From Rhabdornis inornatus (taxonomy: Eukaryota > Chordata > Aves > Passeriformes > Rhabdornithidae), in the NCBI GenBank assembly GCA_013397075.1, contig VWZS01000327.1:1-64000 (forward strand): 64,000 bases of DNA, in the 5' to 3' direction. The notes under the pieces are model-generated. The model was given only the letters and a program-made list of their open reading frames with translations, had not been told where the DNA came from and searched no databases. The position numbers and the translations under genes are program-made. Every line of letters begins with the position of its first letter. Positions within the stretch are counted from its first letter, which is position 1. Below, piece after piece: positions 37,501-50,741 of this stretch.

Positions 37501-40500
37501 ATAAACAGGATGTTAGCAGGACAAGTGCTTCAGCTGTAAAGCTGGATTACTAAATGGCTTGAAAAATTCAAGTTCACTACCAAGAAAGAAATACAGTATA
37601 ACTTCTGCTACAAAAAAAAAATTAGATTCTAAGATTTAAACAGGAAGTGTAAAAAACAGGAAAAGAAAAATAAGTTAGAAATACAACAATAATGCATACA
37701 AATTTAATAACAATACTTTCAAATAGTCTATTTAATACTAAATCATTCATTTTTTCTGATTTGGTGTTGCTGTTCACATAAATCTTGAGTGTTAGAAATT
37801 TTATTATTACCAAATATATTTAATTTAATATTTTATGAGGTAATCATACCTATATTATTACCTTATTCTATAATTTATATTACATATAATAATATAGAAA
37901 ATATACATTATCTGTGATGCTGATTATGGTATTATGATGATCACATCTTTATATTATGATGTTATTATACTATTATTAAGACCTCTGTTATGAGAATAAA
38001 ACATAAAATACTGCGGTTTTTCCTGAGAATCTATTTAGTTGAATAAAAATATAAATGGAAATACTTGTAGATAGCATTGAATTCACAGTTCACATATTCT
38101 ACAGAATTTATAGTTCATATCTGGAAGTCACAGGAAATTACTGTGATATAATATCTGTGACAACATGAGATATTTGAGGTAAATATAATGCTCAGTTTAT
38201 ATGCTATTGAGAGAAAGCACAAGTGGTTTTCTTTAAAAACAGACATCTGGTGCTTAATTTGATGCATAGAAAAGTTAGAGTCATAAATAGAATATTATTA
38301 TAAACTGTCTGCATGACTAGTTATAATAACACAGTTTACAATAGTGGAAATGTTCCTTTCCATTGGTTTTATATGCCTGAAACAATGTCCCAATAAGAAA
38401 GAAAATATCCCAATGTACTTTTTCTTCAGAGTGGTTTGCTACTTCTGTCTACATTTCTCTTTTTATCAATACTCTGCTGAGGTTTGCTCGCTATTTGCAC
38501 CTTTATTTTAGAGTGAACAAAAGTTAGATAATACTTGGAACGCTATTTTTCTAGATTTTTTTCCTGAAGCTTTGTTTGTATGCCATTGTCTTGTATTCTT
38601 TGCATGAGTAAGGCTCTTAGTTCGAAGAGTTTATTTAAATTGATGATTTTTGTGCACATTTTTCTTTCTCATGTTGTACAGGTGTATTTACAATGAGCAA
38701 GCAAAGTGATTCTCGAGCTACATCATAGATGCCAACAAAACTGGGGGCTTGTTTTAGTGAGCAAGCTTTGGGCTCCAGAGATGAACATAATCCAACCCTA
38801 TGAGCACAGCCAGTTTTGAAACTACTGACAATTTTGCATACATTCCACTCTCTCTGCACTTAAAACATATAGCTTTTAAGGTTTTAATATATGTTCAGAG
38901 AATACTACCCATCTCTAAAAAAAGGAACTACTTTAGCAAATGCCTTCTAAACAGAAAACAACTCATCTGGTTTAATTAATAAAGGAAATAACACATACCA
39001 AAAAAAATAAAGAAAAAACTCCTACAGAACACATTGTCAAAACTAATATTTACAAATTTTGATCTTTTTGGATCAGCATTAAAATTCTTTCAAGTAGTGT
39101 CTATGTCACAGATCACACTCAAAGCACAAGCTTAAAAGCATTTAAATGACCTGCTATAAAAATTAAAATATTTTCTTTTAATCTAAGCTGTAAGGGCTTC
39201 TGATCAAAATATCTCATCTTGGCTGAGAATGCCCATAGTTTTGAAAAGCTAAAACTATATTAACCATTAAACTATATTAATAATTTTGATTAATTTGCAT
39301 TAAGTCCTGCCATGTATGGTCCTCTGTAGTGGCCAGTGGCTGAATCTGAGACATTTCCAGGTTGAGGGAGTCAGCCTATGAAAATCTTGCTGGTTTGGGT
39401 CCACTGGGTTTGACATTCCAGAGGACAATGCAAGTTGATGAATCAGGCTGTTCTAAATTTCAAGGCTGTAGTGACATTATACATTTATTTTTGCTTTGGG
39501 TATTAATTTCCTTCAGTGTGTTTTTATAGTTTATTTTAAAAATTTGTTTAATAACCAGTGAAAAAAACCCTTAAATTTCACTTCTGCCTGCATTGTAGAA
39601 TTAAGAATGAAATGAGAATCTGACCTGTGCAACTTTTCCTATTTCTCAGAAAACAAAACATCTACTCTCTAAATAGGTTCCAGGAGAGAACTCTGGATTC
39701 CAAAAATGCAAGATCACAATCAAATAAAAATTGTACAACTATGTAGTGAATTCTGTGTTTATTTAAACTTCTTCAACTGGGTTTCATAGGGCAACTACTC
39801 AGACACTATTATAACTATTCCTCTGAGCAAACTATCCAACTTCTGGGATCGTACATAAATTATAGTTTAAATCAATAGAGGTTGTTGGGACATTTCTTTT
39901 CCTTCTTACTCTGGTTAAAAAGTATACCCCAGTGGTTCCTGAAAGTAGTACACACATTTCTATAGATGCTTAAATTCTCTCCCAGAATGACAAAAAAGTT
40001 TGATTATGTGATCACTTTTAACATAGATCCTGAAATTGAATACAGTATCCCTGAACTAAATAGGGTAATAAAGTTTTCTGTCTGACTTGACTTTTTTCTA
40101 TATTTTTCACTAAGATTAACTCTCCTAATCAGGCTGCAGAAAAATCTTCCAACAAGCAGACATAAATTCAAGTATTGGTAACCTCTCAATCTTTTCACCA
40201 AAACCAATGAAAATTTTAAGTGCACAATTCAACATCATACACTACTTAAGAATACAGTATTCTCTCAACAGTTAGCATTTTGATGTTGACCCAATACCTT
40301 AACTTCCTGAAAGGATGCAATATCATTTGCATGACATTATGAAGTAGAACCTGAGGTTTTCCCCCTTTGTTTTCTGTCTCCTGGGAATAAAGTTAGTAAC
40401 TAATAAAGAACTCAGAACCCTCTTCTTGACATACATCTTACTGAAATACTCATTACTCCTGTATAAGAGTGGTCAGTTTGGGATTCCAGAAACTTGGAAT

Positions 40501-42289
40501 TGGCTGATAGGTTAAAGACATTTGTACCAGGGGGAAGGCTGGGATAGAAAAAATAAACAGATCTCAAATTCCTCCTTCAGCAAAACTACACCTGTACTAA
40601 AGGCATTAACAGAATGCTACCTGTAGAAGTAGTTACTTTGTGAGCATCATTATTCCTAAGCACATGTTATTCAAACTCTTATCTGAACAGAAGTTCCAAA
40701 TGTTTAATAATGGAATGCTGCATAGCAGCTTTGAATGATCATTTAACTCGTAAGTCTTTATTGTAATGCAGACACTCATTGTTCTCATTCCTAGCTAGTT
40801 ACAAGCATTCATTCTTGTCTGTTTGCAATTAGAGTACATTTAAAATGAATAGAACTGCCATTCATAAAGCTGCTAAATATAAATGAAAATTAGCAAACAC
40901 AAAATGACATCAAAACCAGCTCAGACAATAGTCCTATGATTTAAAATGTAGCACATGCTAAACATCCTTGAAAGTTAACAGATTCTGCAGAGCTACACCA
41001 CCAGTATCAATTTCCAGTTGGGAGTAGAAAACTAAATTTTGTGAATTCAGTATTTTCATATACCTATACTAGTAGTATAAATGAGAAGTAAAGGCAATCT
41101 ACAGAAAACAAGTTTAAAAGTGATTCTCAGGTTCACAGATTAGTGAATTTCTACGTTGCTGTTTTGTAACAAAAATACTCACCCCTTTCTTCTAAGAGTT
41201 GCATGCATTTTTGTTTAAAGAGACAGAGAAAAAATGTATTTTTTAGATTAAAAACCTACTGAATCAACACAAGGACTTTTTCAAAACTGCAGAAATTAGT
41301 GATGGAAGAATGAGATTACTATGTTTCAGAATAGCTATTCTCATTACTGATTGTGTACCCCAAGTAGACAACATTCAATACACTAAGTCTTGTGAGAGGC
41401 AAGTGAGAAAAGAGTACATTAAATAGCTGAATAAATAATAAAACTTAGACCTTCTATTTTCTATCTCCTCTGAATCTCCCAAACTGCAAGTGAAGCTCAA
41501 CACTTCTTGTCCGATCATCTACTTGGGGCATGAAAAACAGCAGTCTTTCATTTCTTCGAAAATTTTGAAGTTCCTCTAAGTCTTCTGTCCTAAAGCTTAT
41601 CTGAAGTGTTTAGCCTCTTCTCATGGCATGTTTTCTAGAGATCTCACCATGACTACTATCAACTTACCCACTGCTATTTTGACCTGCAATTTTGAAAACT
41701 AGCCCCATTCTAGCTGGGCATTTACTGGTGCTCATTATTGCCTCACAATTTTGCAGGACATTGTAATGTTTATGCAACGTATGATAGCAAGTATCCTTTC
41801 CATAACCACATGTGCAATTAAAGTTCATTTTCAGCATAAGAGGCAGTTCAGAGCCTAGAATACTGCACTTGGGAATAGATACATAGTCAGTAGCTAACTT
41901 TAATTTCAATGTATGCTTACATGTAAGCATAGTACTTCCTGAATAATGTCCTTGTTGAATATCGTTCAGTAATTTTAGACCATATCTCTATTTTCTCAAA
42001 ATCATTTATAACTTTTCTAACATGCTTGTAAGTGCACTCTACTCCATCATTCTCAACATTAATGGATGTGCTTGACAGCTTCAGCAAACTTTCATCTGGT
42101 AAATATTTGTTTAGACAGAAAATCATCCATACATAGGAAGTAAAACTTTTTGGTTCATTATTCATGGGTAAATATGACTATCCTACAGTAGTTTCCTCCA
42201 TATCACCTGCCCTGGATTTTTTAGGAATATGTTTTTCAATAAGATATTAAAGCCTTCCTCAAAATATGTTATCTCTTACTACTTCTCTG
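34578..42289. other. Unique AT-rich intron
   Basis: No confident repeat or exon in about 7.7 kb. A TAATA-rich low-complexity patch is at 36441-36484, and a very AT-rich, partly self-complementary stretch is at about 37800-37920. Confidence 0.4.
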
Positions 42290-42500
42290 TCTACAGAAGC
42301 TGACATCTGTTGCAGAATTAAATTAGATTTTTCTGGCATGATTTATTCTTGATAAATCCACATTGACTACTATTTATTTTTTATCATCTAGATACTTACA
42401 AGAACTTTGCTTATTTCTTCACCTGGTTTTCTTAGAATTTCAGTAGGATGATTTACTGCTATTCCTCTGGTTCTTCTTCCACTCACACCACCCCAGTTTT
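42290..42500 (-). mobile_element. Ancient CR1-type LINE reverse-transcriptase fragment
   Basis: The plus strand contains a string resembling the complement of a CR1 RT region: TTCTGGCATGATTTATTCTT, then GATAAATCCACATTGACTAC, ATCATCTAGATACTTACAAG and CTTCACCTGG. Spacing between these blocks fits CR1-like LINEs, but divergence is high and the boundaries are uncertain. Confidence 0.45.
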
Positions 42501-45500
42501 CTAAAGGGGGATTCTGTTCTTGCTGTTTTGTAGTCTTATGTAAGAGCATATCCAGAAAAGATATTCCATCAGATTTTCTGAACTCTTAAAATAGATTACA
42601 GTAAAATCCATAAGACCACAATAATCAGAAATTTTACTATTTATTTGTGACTTACAAATTAAAGTCACAATTTTAGAGACAACCTTAGCATCTCAATTAA
42701 AATACTAATTCAGCAAATAGAAAACTACTTTCTACAGCCCTTTCTATTCAGATTCCTTGATGTGAATAAAAACATTAGTAGGAAGCATGATCTTGACCTT
42801 CTAGAATAAAACAAAGCATAAAATATCTGCAACCACTTCTGAAATTTTTCTCATTCCAATTCCTGAAAAAAAATGCAATGGTCCTGTGTAGGTACTAAAT
42901 TCTCTCTCTGAAATTATATTAACCACCGAACAAAATTTGAAACCAACTAATACTTTTGGGTAACACAGTCTTGGAAAGCACAATGGTTTCATATTACATA
43001 TGATCCCCACTCACCAAAGACAGGGCAGGCACACGTATCATAACCCTGTGAGGCCTGTCTGTGGCACTGCTGGCCTGTATCAAACATTCCAGATCTTCTT
43101 TAACTTATCTGGTGTATTCCCTCAAGATCTCAGTATTCTTAGTCATAGCTGAACTCTTACTTGAAAAACCAGCCCTGATGGAGAATGGAAAATGCAGAGA
43201 TACACATGTGCTTGTCACAGGTGCAGAAACAATACATTTTGAAAATGATAGTCTCAATTTTTCATATAGTTAATAATACACTTCTTTTTCCTTTTAAAAA
43301 GAGTCATCAACTCTAAGAAAGACAAAGGCAGCTAAGCTGGATCCCAAAATTCATGAGCAGTGTACGCAATTCAAAAATTTATTTAAACTCTTCTTTCCAA
43401 GCCACATGCAGCAAAACAGAGGTGAAAAGTGACAAATAACATTAAAGAGTTCAGAAAAGGTGGGCAAGAATGACATGAGAATTGGGAAAATGTGAAACCT
43501 GAGTTCAGGATTTTTTAACCTTATTGAAAAAGTGACAAAAGCATTGTTTTTATTACAATCTTATCAATTTTTATGTTCTCAGAAGACACAGACACTTTAA
43601 CAGGCATTTTGACTGAAGTTGGCTCATTTTCTCTTTGGCACTGTAGCCCCTTGATCATTCAAAGCGTGCTTATATTAGTTTGTAGCCAGGCCCATTAGGA
43701 CTGAACCAAGCTGTCACCTTGATTCAGAAAAAGCAGCTATGGATGAGAAGATAATGCAGGCTGGTCTGCACGGTGAATACAAGCACCAGCTGGCCTGGAA
43801 GCCTGGGATTGTATCCCAATATAGAGAACAGAATAGGATTGATATAAACTGAAATATCTATTCTCGAGGAAGAGACATTTGGAGGAAAGAGGGGGGATAT
43901 TAGAACAAAAATACAAGTTTTGAAAGTTGAAGTTTTGTAAATATTGAAGCATTTTACTCATAATAGTAGTGAAATTTAAAGTAAATATTGGCTGTATTTC
44001 AGAATATGTTCTATTTCAATCCCACATTCTTGAGCTTGATGCAATTGCTCAGAGATTGATCACATATGTGATGCAACCAGATCTTAATGGTCCCTCATCT
44101 GACTCTAAAATCTACTTAACCACTCTTCCATTCTCTCACTATGAACTTAGAAAATTTCCTGTGTGATTTCAAATATGCAGCTTTTTTCAATTGATCACAC
44201 CCTCTCATATAAGTCATAAATGTCACCATTTATGTCCTAATTATAAATTAACAGCCATCTAAACGAAAAGTGAAAACCTATATTTGAAATGAACTTTATG
44301 TGAGTACTTTTCACAGCTACTTAAACATTTTGAGGATAAAAAACATTCATTGAAAATAAAATAAAGGTTGCAGTCTATACGTGAGGCATATTTTATGTTA
44401 ATATAATACGACCATAAAATTTAAATCTATTTCAAATGTGTACTATATAAATATTTTAAAATTACAATTAATAACATTATGTAAAGTTATACGGGGCTTT
44501 GTGTCCATTTTGCTCAAACTATCAAACAAATCTCTATTTTGCATAGCTAAAACTATAGAGTCCATTTTTAGTTAGCTTAAAATTGTTTCAACATCTGATA
44601 ATATCTGTAATATAAACAATGCCCTCCTCAAATAAATGCAGTATTATCTCACTGATTACATTGATTAAAAACAGTAGCACTGCGCAAAAGGGCTATATTT
44701 AATAAGACTATAAAAATACAAAATTACTGAACTTCAGAAGGAGAAACTAGCAAATTCTTCCAACTTATGAGAAAAGGGACCTTTTTGCTTTCTGGAGAAC
44801 TTACTGGAGTGGCTTATATTGCAGCTCAAATAAGAAACCATATCTGGTCAGCATATTACTCAGATAATGGAAGTATGGAAGTAACCTGATTTCTGCAAAG
44901 AATATAAGCACTCTAGACCAATCTATAAAAAACACATAAAATTACTACCTAATTAATTACACGTAATGTTTCTCACTGCTAATACAACAATACTGCAGAA
45001 TAACACTGATTTGCAAAATGTTCTCCGAACAGAAAACAGTGCTAGAAGTACTCTGCCATATTCCACAGTTTTCAGAAGGAAATAGCAAGCTCTTCTGATT
45101 TCAATAAAAAGACATTCTATAAATAAAATGTATTTTTATCTTTGCAAATAAGCAGAAGAGTTGCACTGATCATGGCTTTAGAAATCTTGCCTAATTTTTC
45201 TAAGATGCTTCAAAGCCCAGCTTAGCATCTGGATGTACTGATTTTAATCGCTTTTATAGTGATAACAGTGTTTCACTACTTAAACAAGATCTCCTCAGGA
45301 ATGAAGAACAGCTGGTGCAAGCTGAACAAAAAGTGAATGGGCACACAAGACCACTTTCTGTATCTCCATTTTCTTGGACAGATATATCCCTCAAATTGTT
45401 AAATCAGTCAAATATTTCAGAATTCTCTTGGAATTCCTCCTAACAATGGCTTACCATACAGCACCTACAGCAGTTTTCTCCTTTCCTAGTTATTTCATCT

Positions 45501-48084
45501 TTAAGGGTGCCAGTATTTATCAGCCATTATCATTACCTACCTCACTACAGTAATCCAAAATTCATCAGCAAGAAGCCATTTGCCATCATATTCCCATTAA
45601 CACTTTTCCACCATAAGTACTGTTTTTGTACTCTCGGCACTGATTTCCAACAGAAGAGAGCATCGAGTTTCTTATGTTTGAAATGCTCAGCATCTTGTAT
45701 CCAACATGTCCAAGATAATGATCATGGTCATCAATTTTCCTCCTCAGACATAATAATGGTTTTAGTCTACATCAATGCAGACGGAACTTTCCTAAGACAA
45801 TCACTGACTCCTAAACCATCCCTGTCTTTTGTTATAGGTGCACAGTGCACTGATTTCACCTCTTCTAATATGAACACGAAGAAATACACATATTATTTTT
45901 AAAACCCTCCGTGTTATAACAAACCCCACTAACTGCACATGAAATTCCTCCCCCAGGGAGAGAATGTGAGAGAACAAACCAAATGTAACAGATGTTAGTC
46001 ATATCATTTAATGCATGACTGAAAAACTGAAGATATATGTTGATGAGGACAACATAAGAACCTCTGCAGAACAGAATGGGATTAGCACTTCAGTATCTAT
46101 TGTTAAAATGAGGGAACAGTATAAAATAAAAACAAATTCAAATCTCTTTTTCGCATTTAATTAAACTGAAAACTACAGAATGACCAACAATGGCACATCA
46201 GAACTTCTAATTTGCTATAAAGCCTATCAAAATCCCAAAAGCCTATTATTCAAAATTGACATTAAATCAGCCACAGATGAGCACACCACAACACTGTGAT
46301 CAAACTTACTGACACTAATAATACCCTTTTTGTGATATCTTTTGCTGTTCCTGTGTATGGTTTTAGGATGTAAATGGATAGACTTCATCTTAAACATTAT
46401 CTAAATTAGTTGCTGAAACCACAAGTGAATGTCAAAATTCCTATAATGATGGTATCATTAATTACAGATATTATTACAGCAGGTCAAAAAAAGGGAATTT
46501 CTTCCATGAATCACCAACAGTAGCTTTGAAAAAGCTATAATTAAAAAAAATATTAAAAGCCTGTATAAAAATTATATTTATTGGCAGTTACTTAAAAACC
46601 TCAGAGCTCAACATGAACACCCATAAAGAGAGCACATAAATTTTAAATGTCTTTAAATATGATTAAAAATATTTTTAAATGCTAGCCATTTTCCTAAATA
46701 TTAGTTGAAGTGAAGAGAATTATTAAAGCAGGTAGTCAACTAGCAATTAAAAATATGTATGATGTCAAACATACCTGTGGAATAGCCACTATAATCTTCC
46801 CTGTTATGAAGCTTCAAGGAGACAGGAAATGTAAGCTATTTTCTATAAAATGGAGCAGAACAGCAGCATCTGTGATGACACTGTTACAATTAATGTATTT
46901 TATCTATAAATGCCACCTCCATAATAGCCCTATAAAAATACATTTGCTTGGAATGTCAATGACCACTTAAAATTTATATAGCTCTTTAAATATAAATCAA
47001 TTGTGGGTACTGCAAGTCCTTTTTAAAACAAACAAAACACAAATTCATTATCATTCATTGCCCAGGAAAGAAAGTCAAATTCCCTGTAACCATTCTTGGA
47101 AGGAATTCTATCCCAGGATTCCTAGTCTTGTATACAATTGATAGCTTAGGGTTTTTAAGCACACAGAAAAAAATCTTATTACAAGAACCTTAGACTTTTC
47201 AGGGTTCTCATTTAAAACAGCATTATTATATACGTCTGATATTTTTTATTCCATCAGGGACATATCCATATGCTGTGGTCTTTAGCAGAAGATAATATAG
47301 ACATATCAGGTAAGCAAATACAGAAGTCTTTCACAAGGCAAGGCTAAATCTACCTTCAACAAACACAATTAGAGTTCCAACAAAAAATATTATTTCTCTG
47401 CATAATGATATAACACAGAGGCCACAGGCAACTCCTTTCCTCCACTCTTATGTTAAAGTCCATAGATACAGCAAAAGACTGCAAATACTTAGGAACATCT
47501 CTGACTTCACTCAAGTGTCTGAATAAACAAGAGCTAATAGCAAGATCTAGCAACTACTGTGCTGCCCTCTTATGAGGCCTAAAAAGTACCCCAAAACTAA
47601 AAAAAAACTAAAGAAAACTAAAAATTATGCACTAAGGACAATTAAGGAAGTATCCCCAAAACATAATGCAGACACCCAAAAATCTGACAAATAAGCTTTA
47701 TAGATCTGGCCAACAGAAAGACAAGGACACTACTCTTGTGAATGTCAGTCTTTTCCTTGAATCTGGGTACCTGACTGAAACCTGTCTACATGTATGAAAT
47801 TTTAAATTCTGTGCAATAGTACCACAGATTATCTTTTCACAGAATACTCTTGTATAAGTCAATATTTAACTGAACAAATTAAATTTTTATAAATATGGTA
47901 TTGATCCTTTGGCTAATAGCTTGTCTGGCCAGAAATGAAAGTAATGAGCTAGAAATCCAAATTGTTTTGCACTCTCAGATGAAGTCTGTACTTGTAGGAC
48001 TACAGAGCTTGCTTTCCTGTCAGTCTCTGCATTTTCTGCATGATATCATAGGTTCAACACCTGGGAGAATAAACATCCTATCAG
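42501..48084. other. Unique AT-rich intron
   Basis: No confident element. A 131-codon plus-strand open frame (45507-45902) is the longest in the interval; it lacks domain motifs, a Kozak-like context and splice context. A splice-like pair on the minus strand at 43015-43074 is described under findings. Confidence 0.4.
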
Positions 48085-48425
48085 GCATTCATGGAAGGCT
48101 ATGGGATATATCCTAGTGGATGCCATTTCCAAGCACAGGAGAATGCAAACATGTTTGAATTATCCAATTGGCACCTCTGATGGAATGACTGGCTGTGTGA
48201 AGTGAATGGAAAGCCTCATGACCTGGTTTCCCATGGCATCCTTCAAGACAAACTGGGGATGCATGGACTGGTCAAATAGATGGAAAACTGCTTGGACTGC
48301 CAGGCTCAGGGTATAGTGCACAGATATGGAAGTTGAAGTCGTAGCCCAGAATTAGCGATGTTCCCCCAGGATCTTTTGTTGTCTGGACTTGTATTCTGGT
48401 CATCTTTCATTTCCTTATTAAAATA
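48085..48425 (+). mobile_element. Old CR1 LINE fragment, reverse-transcriptase region only
   Basis: Blocks in CR1 ORF2 order: GATGCCATTTCCAAGCACAG, GATGGAATGACTGGCTGTGT, CATGACCTGGTTTCCCATGG with CATCCTTCAAGACAAACTGG (the DTVPHDIL region), then GATGTTCCCCCAGGATCTTT (the GVPQGS region). No 3' UTR is attached, so this is an internal fragment left after 3' loss. It is diverged and antisense to RIMS2. Confidence 0.62.
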
Positions 48426-49372
48426 CCACTTATGACAGACTCAAAACTGTAAGTTTTTATTAGGTGAGCCTGCTGTATGTCTGATAAGGATCAGACAGTT
48501 TAGGAACTTTTCTGACTTGGTTATGACAAGATGACTTCCATCTGTGCACATGCTAAGGCCGAAATTTAGACATACAAGGAGCACTAGGGCAAATTCCTGG
48601 TTGCATGGTGATAGGTAGGCATAGGTCAGAAGACAAATTTCTTAGACATCCTGATCTTGCATATATTCCTAAGACTGAGTAACCTTACCAATTTTGGAGA
48701 TGATTCACTTTACTCTAGTTAAGTCTGTCTGTCCAAGGCAAAGTAGCACATTCATCACATTCGTTGTTCAGTGCTTGTATCAGTGCTGCTTTCATTCTAT
48801 TTCAGACAGAAAGGGCTCATTCCACAAACAAGTATCAGCTCCATTTCTTAAATTAAAGTTTATTCTGTCATCATGCATTATCCTACCTATCCTTTTCCAA
48901 ATATTATTGCACTCTACAAAACCAAATATTTGAAGGATTCAAAGAAGCTTTTAGAAAAATAAGATTTGCCATTTGTCTAAATTATAGACAAGTGCTATTG
49001 TAAAAAAGATTAATTGTGCTTTTTAAGTACATACTGTCCAAAAGAAAGAGTTGAAGCATTACCTTACCTTTGTCATCTGAAAAGCTGAAACAGCAAAATC
49101 TATGCATGTTCCATTTTTTTTTGATTGTTAGAATTTATTACAAAAGGTACTAGCAGTAAAAAAAAAAACTAAATAGGGTAATAAATATTTGTACTGAAAT
49201 GTGCAAGCACAGTTACTGTAATTGTTCTTATCTAAAGCAAAACACTTCTAAAAAATTTCTATATCCTGCAACCTAACAGGTGGGTTCTAACAGATGTCAT
49301 TGATCCTTCTTTGTTTAATACAGAGCAAGTTATCACTATGTGACAAAGTGAACATAACATTCCTAAAACTAT
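48426..49372. other. Intronic gap, no feature seen
   Basis: Unique AT-rich sequence, apart from short T and A runs near 49110-49170. Confidence 0.4.
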
Positions 49373-49505
49373 TTATGTTGGAAAAGACCTTTAAGATCAT
49401 CCAGTACAACCGTTAGCCTAATACTGTCAAGTCCACCACTAAACAACATTTCTAATATTTGCTTTGCAAAGGATTCACCATAACTGGCAACAAGTGGACT
49501 GGCTA
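49373..49505 (-). mobile_element. Short CR1 LINE 3' fragment
   Basis: The plus strand reads TTATGTTGGAAAAGACCTTT, AAGATCATCCAGTACAACCG and CTGTCAAGTCCACCACTAAA, the complement of the CR1 3' UTR just before its terminus. The match fades after about 49455. It is in RIMS2 sense orientation. Confidence 0.8.
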
Positions 49506-50702
49506 CTTCCATTTTTTAGTTATTTTATTTTTAAAACATACTGTACAAAAGGGATACATTCATCAACTTGATGTCATGGATATCAAACAGGCATTTCATC
49601 TTTGACTGTTCACAGAAGTTTGCACTAGTTATCTAAGGTGTTTAAATGAGTTGATATATAGAAGACATCTTCCTTTTAAATAGAAAACAAGAGACTTAGA
49701 GTTCCAACAGTTGTCCCACTATGAAAAGTTGCTCAAACCTAAGGATTAAATAAGCAGGCAAATGAAATATGCTCAGGAGATATAGATAAATTTTTAAAGA
49801 TTATGTTTCATGACTTTTCCAATTGACCAAAAATGTTTAAAATATGGGCTTACACTGATAAGTGCACATTTGGAAGGCAAGAGATCCAGTGATGTGTATT
49901 GATAAAAGCATGAGTACTGGCTTTTTTCAGTATTTCTTTCTTGCTTAACAATGAAAGGACACAAATTCTGCTAGTACTCAAACCACAAAGTTGAATATCC
50001 AAAAATAAGATTAACATATAGAAGACTAGCTATATATTTTAATTAGCTCTCATAGTCAAAGTTTTTATCACAGACTACTACAAAAATTCTACAATCTGTT
50101 ATTCAGAAGTTAGACCATATGGTCATAATGACACCTCTTTAGGAGGAGCTTCTGAGCTATAAAATCCATGACCAAACATTTTAACTACAAAATGTTAGGA
50201 TACATGCTGAATTAAGTTTACAACAAGCTTGAAACTTTTCGAGTAGAACTGACTAGTGACAGAAGTTTTGTATGTCTTTTTGAAGAGGAAGCCTAAAATA
50301 TCACACAAAAAAAAGTCTCAACTATGTCCAAAAATAACTATTGTTTCAATAGTGATTTTTTTAATAAAACACAAAAAATTAAATTCTCTCCTACAACAGG
50401 AAGTCATTCTTAATTTTCATGATGATTTACTTATGACATACAAAGATATTGATCTTTCACTATGAATTTAATGTAGAATTGTACTTGGAAATAATGACAC
50501 TGACAAACAGAATATTTAGACGTTATCCTGAATTAATAAATCAGTGCAACTATTTCTCTCTAAATTTTCGTTGAATTAACTTATTTCTAGCAATACATTT
50601 TTACTTCCACTAAAATGTATTTATTTTTGCTTTGTAATTTTTCATTTTAAAAAATGGAAATCAGCAAAAAAATTGAGCCCCAACTTGATTAAGTAATAAT
50701 TA

Positions 50703-50741
50703 CATTATATATAATTATATATATTATNTTAATGTATATGT
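50703..50741. repeat. AT-rich microsatellite with one N
   Basis: TA-rich repeats (ATTATATATAATTATATATA and onward) contain a single undetermined base at 50728, consistent with base-calling trouble in AT repeats. Confidence 0.9.
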
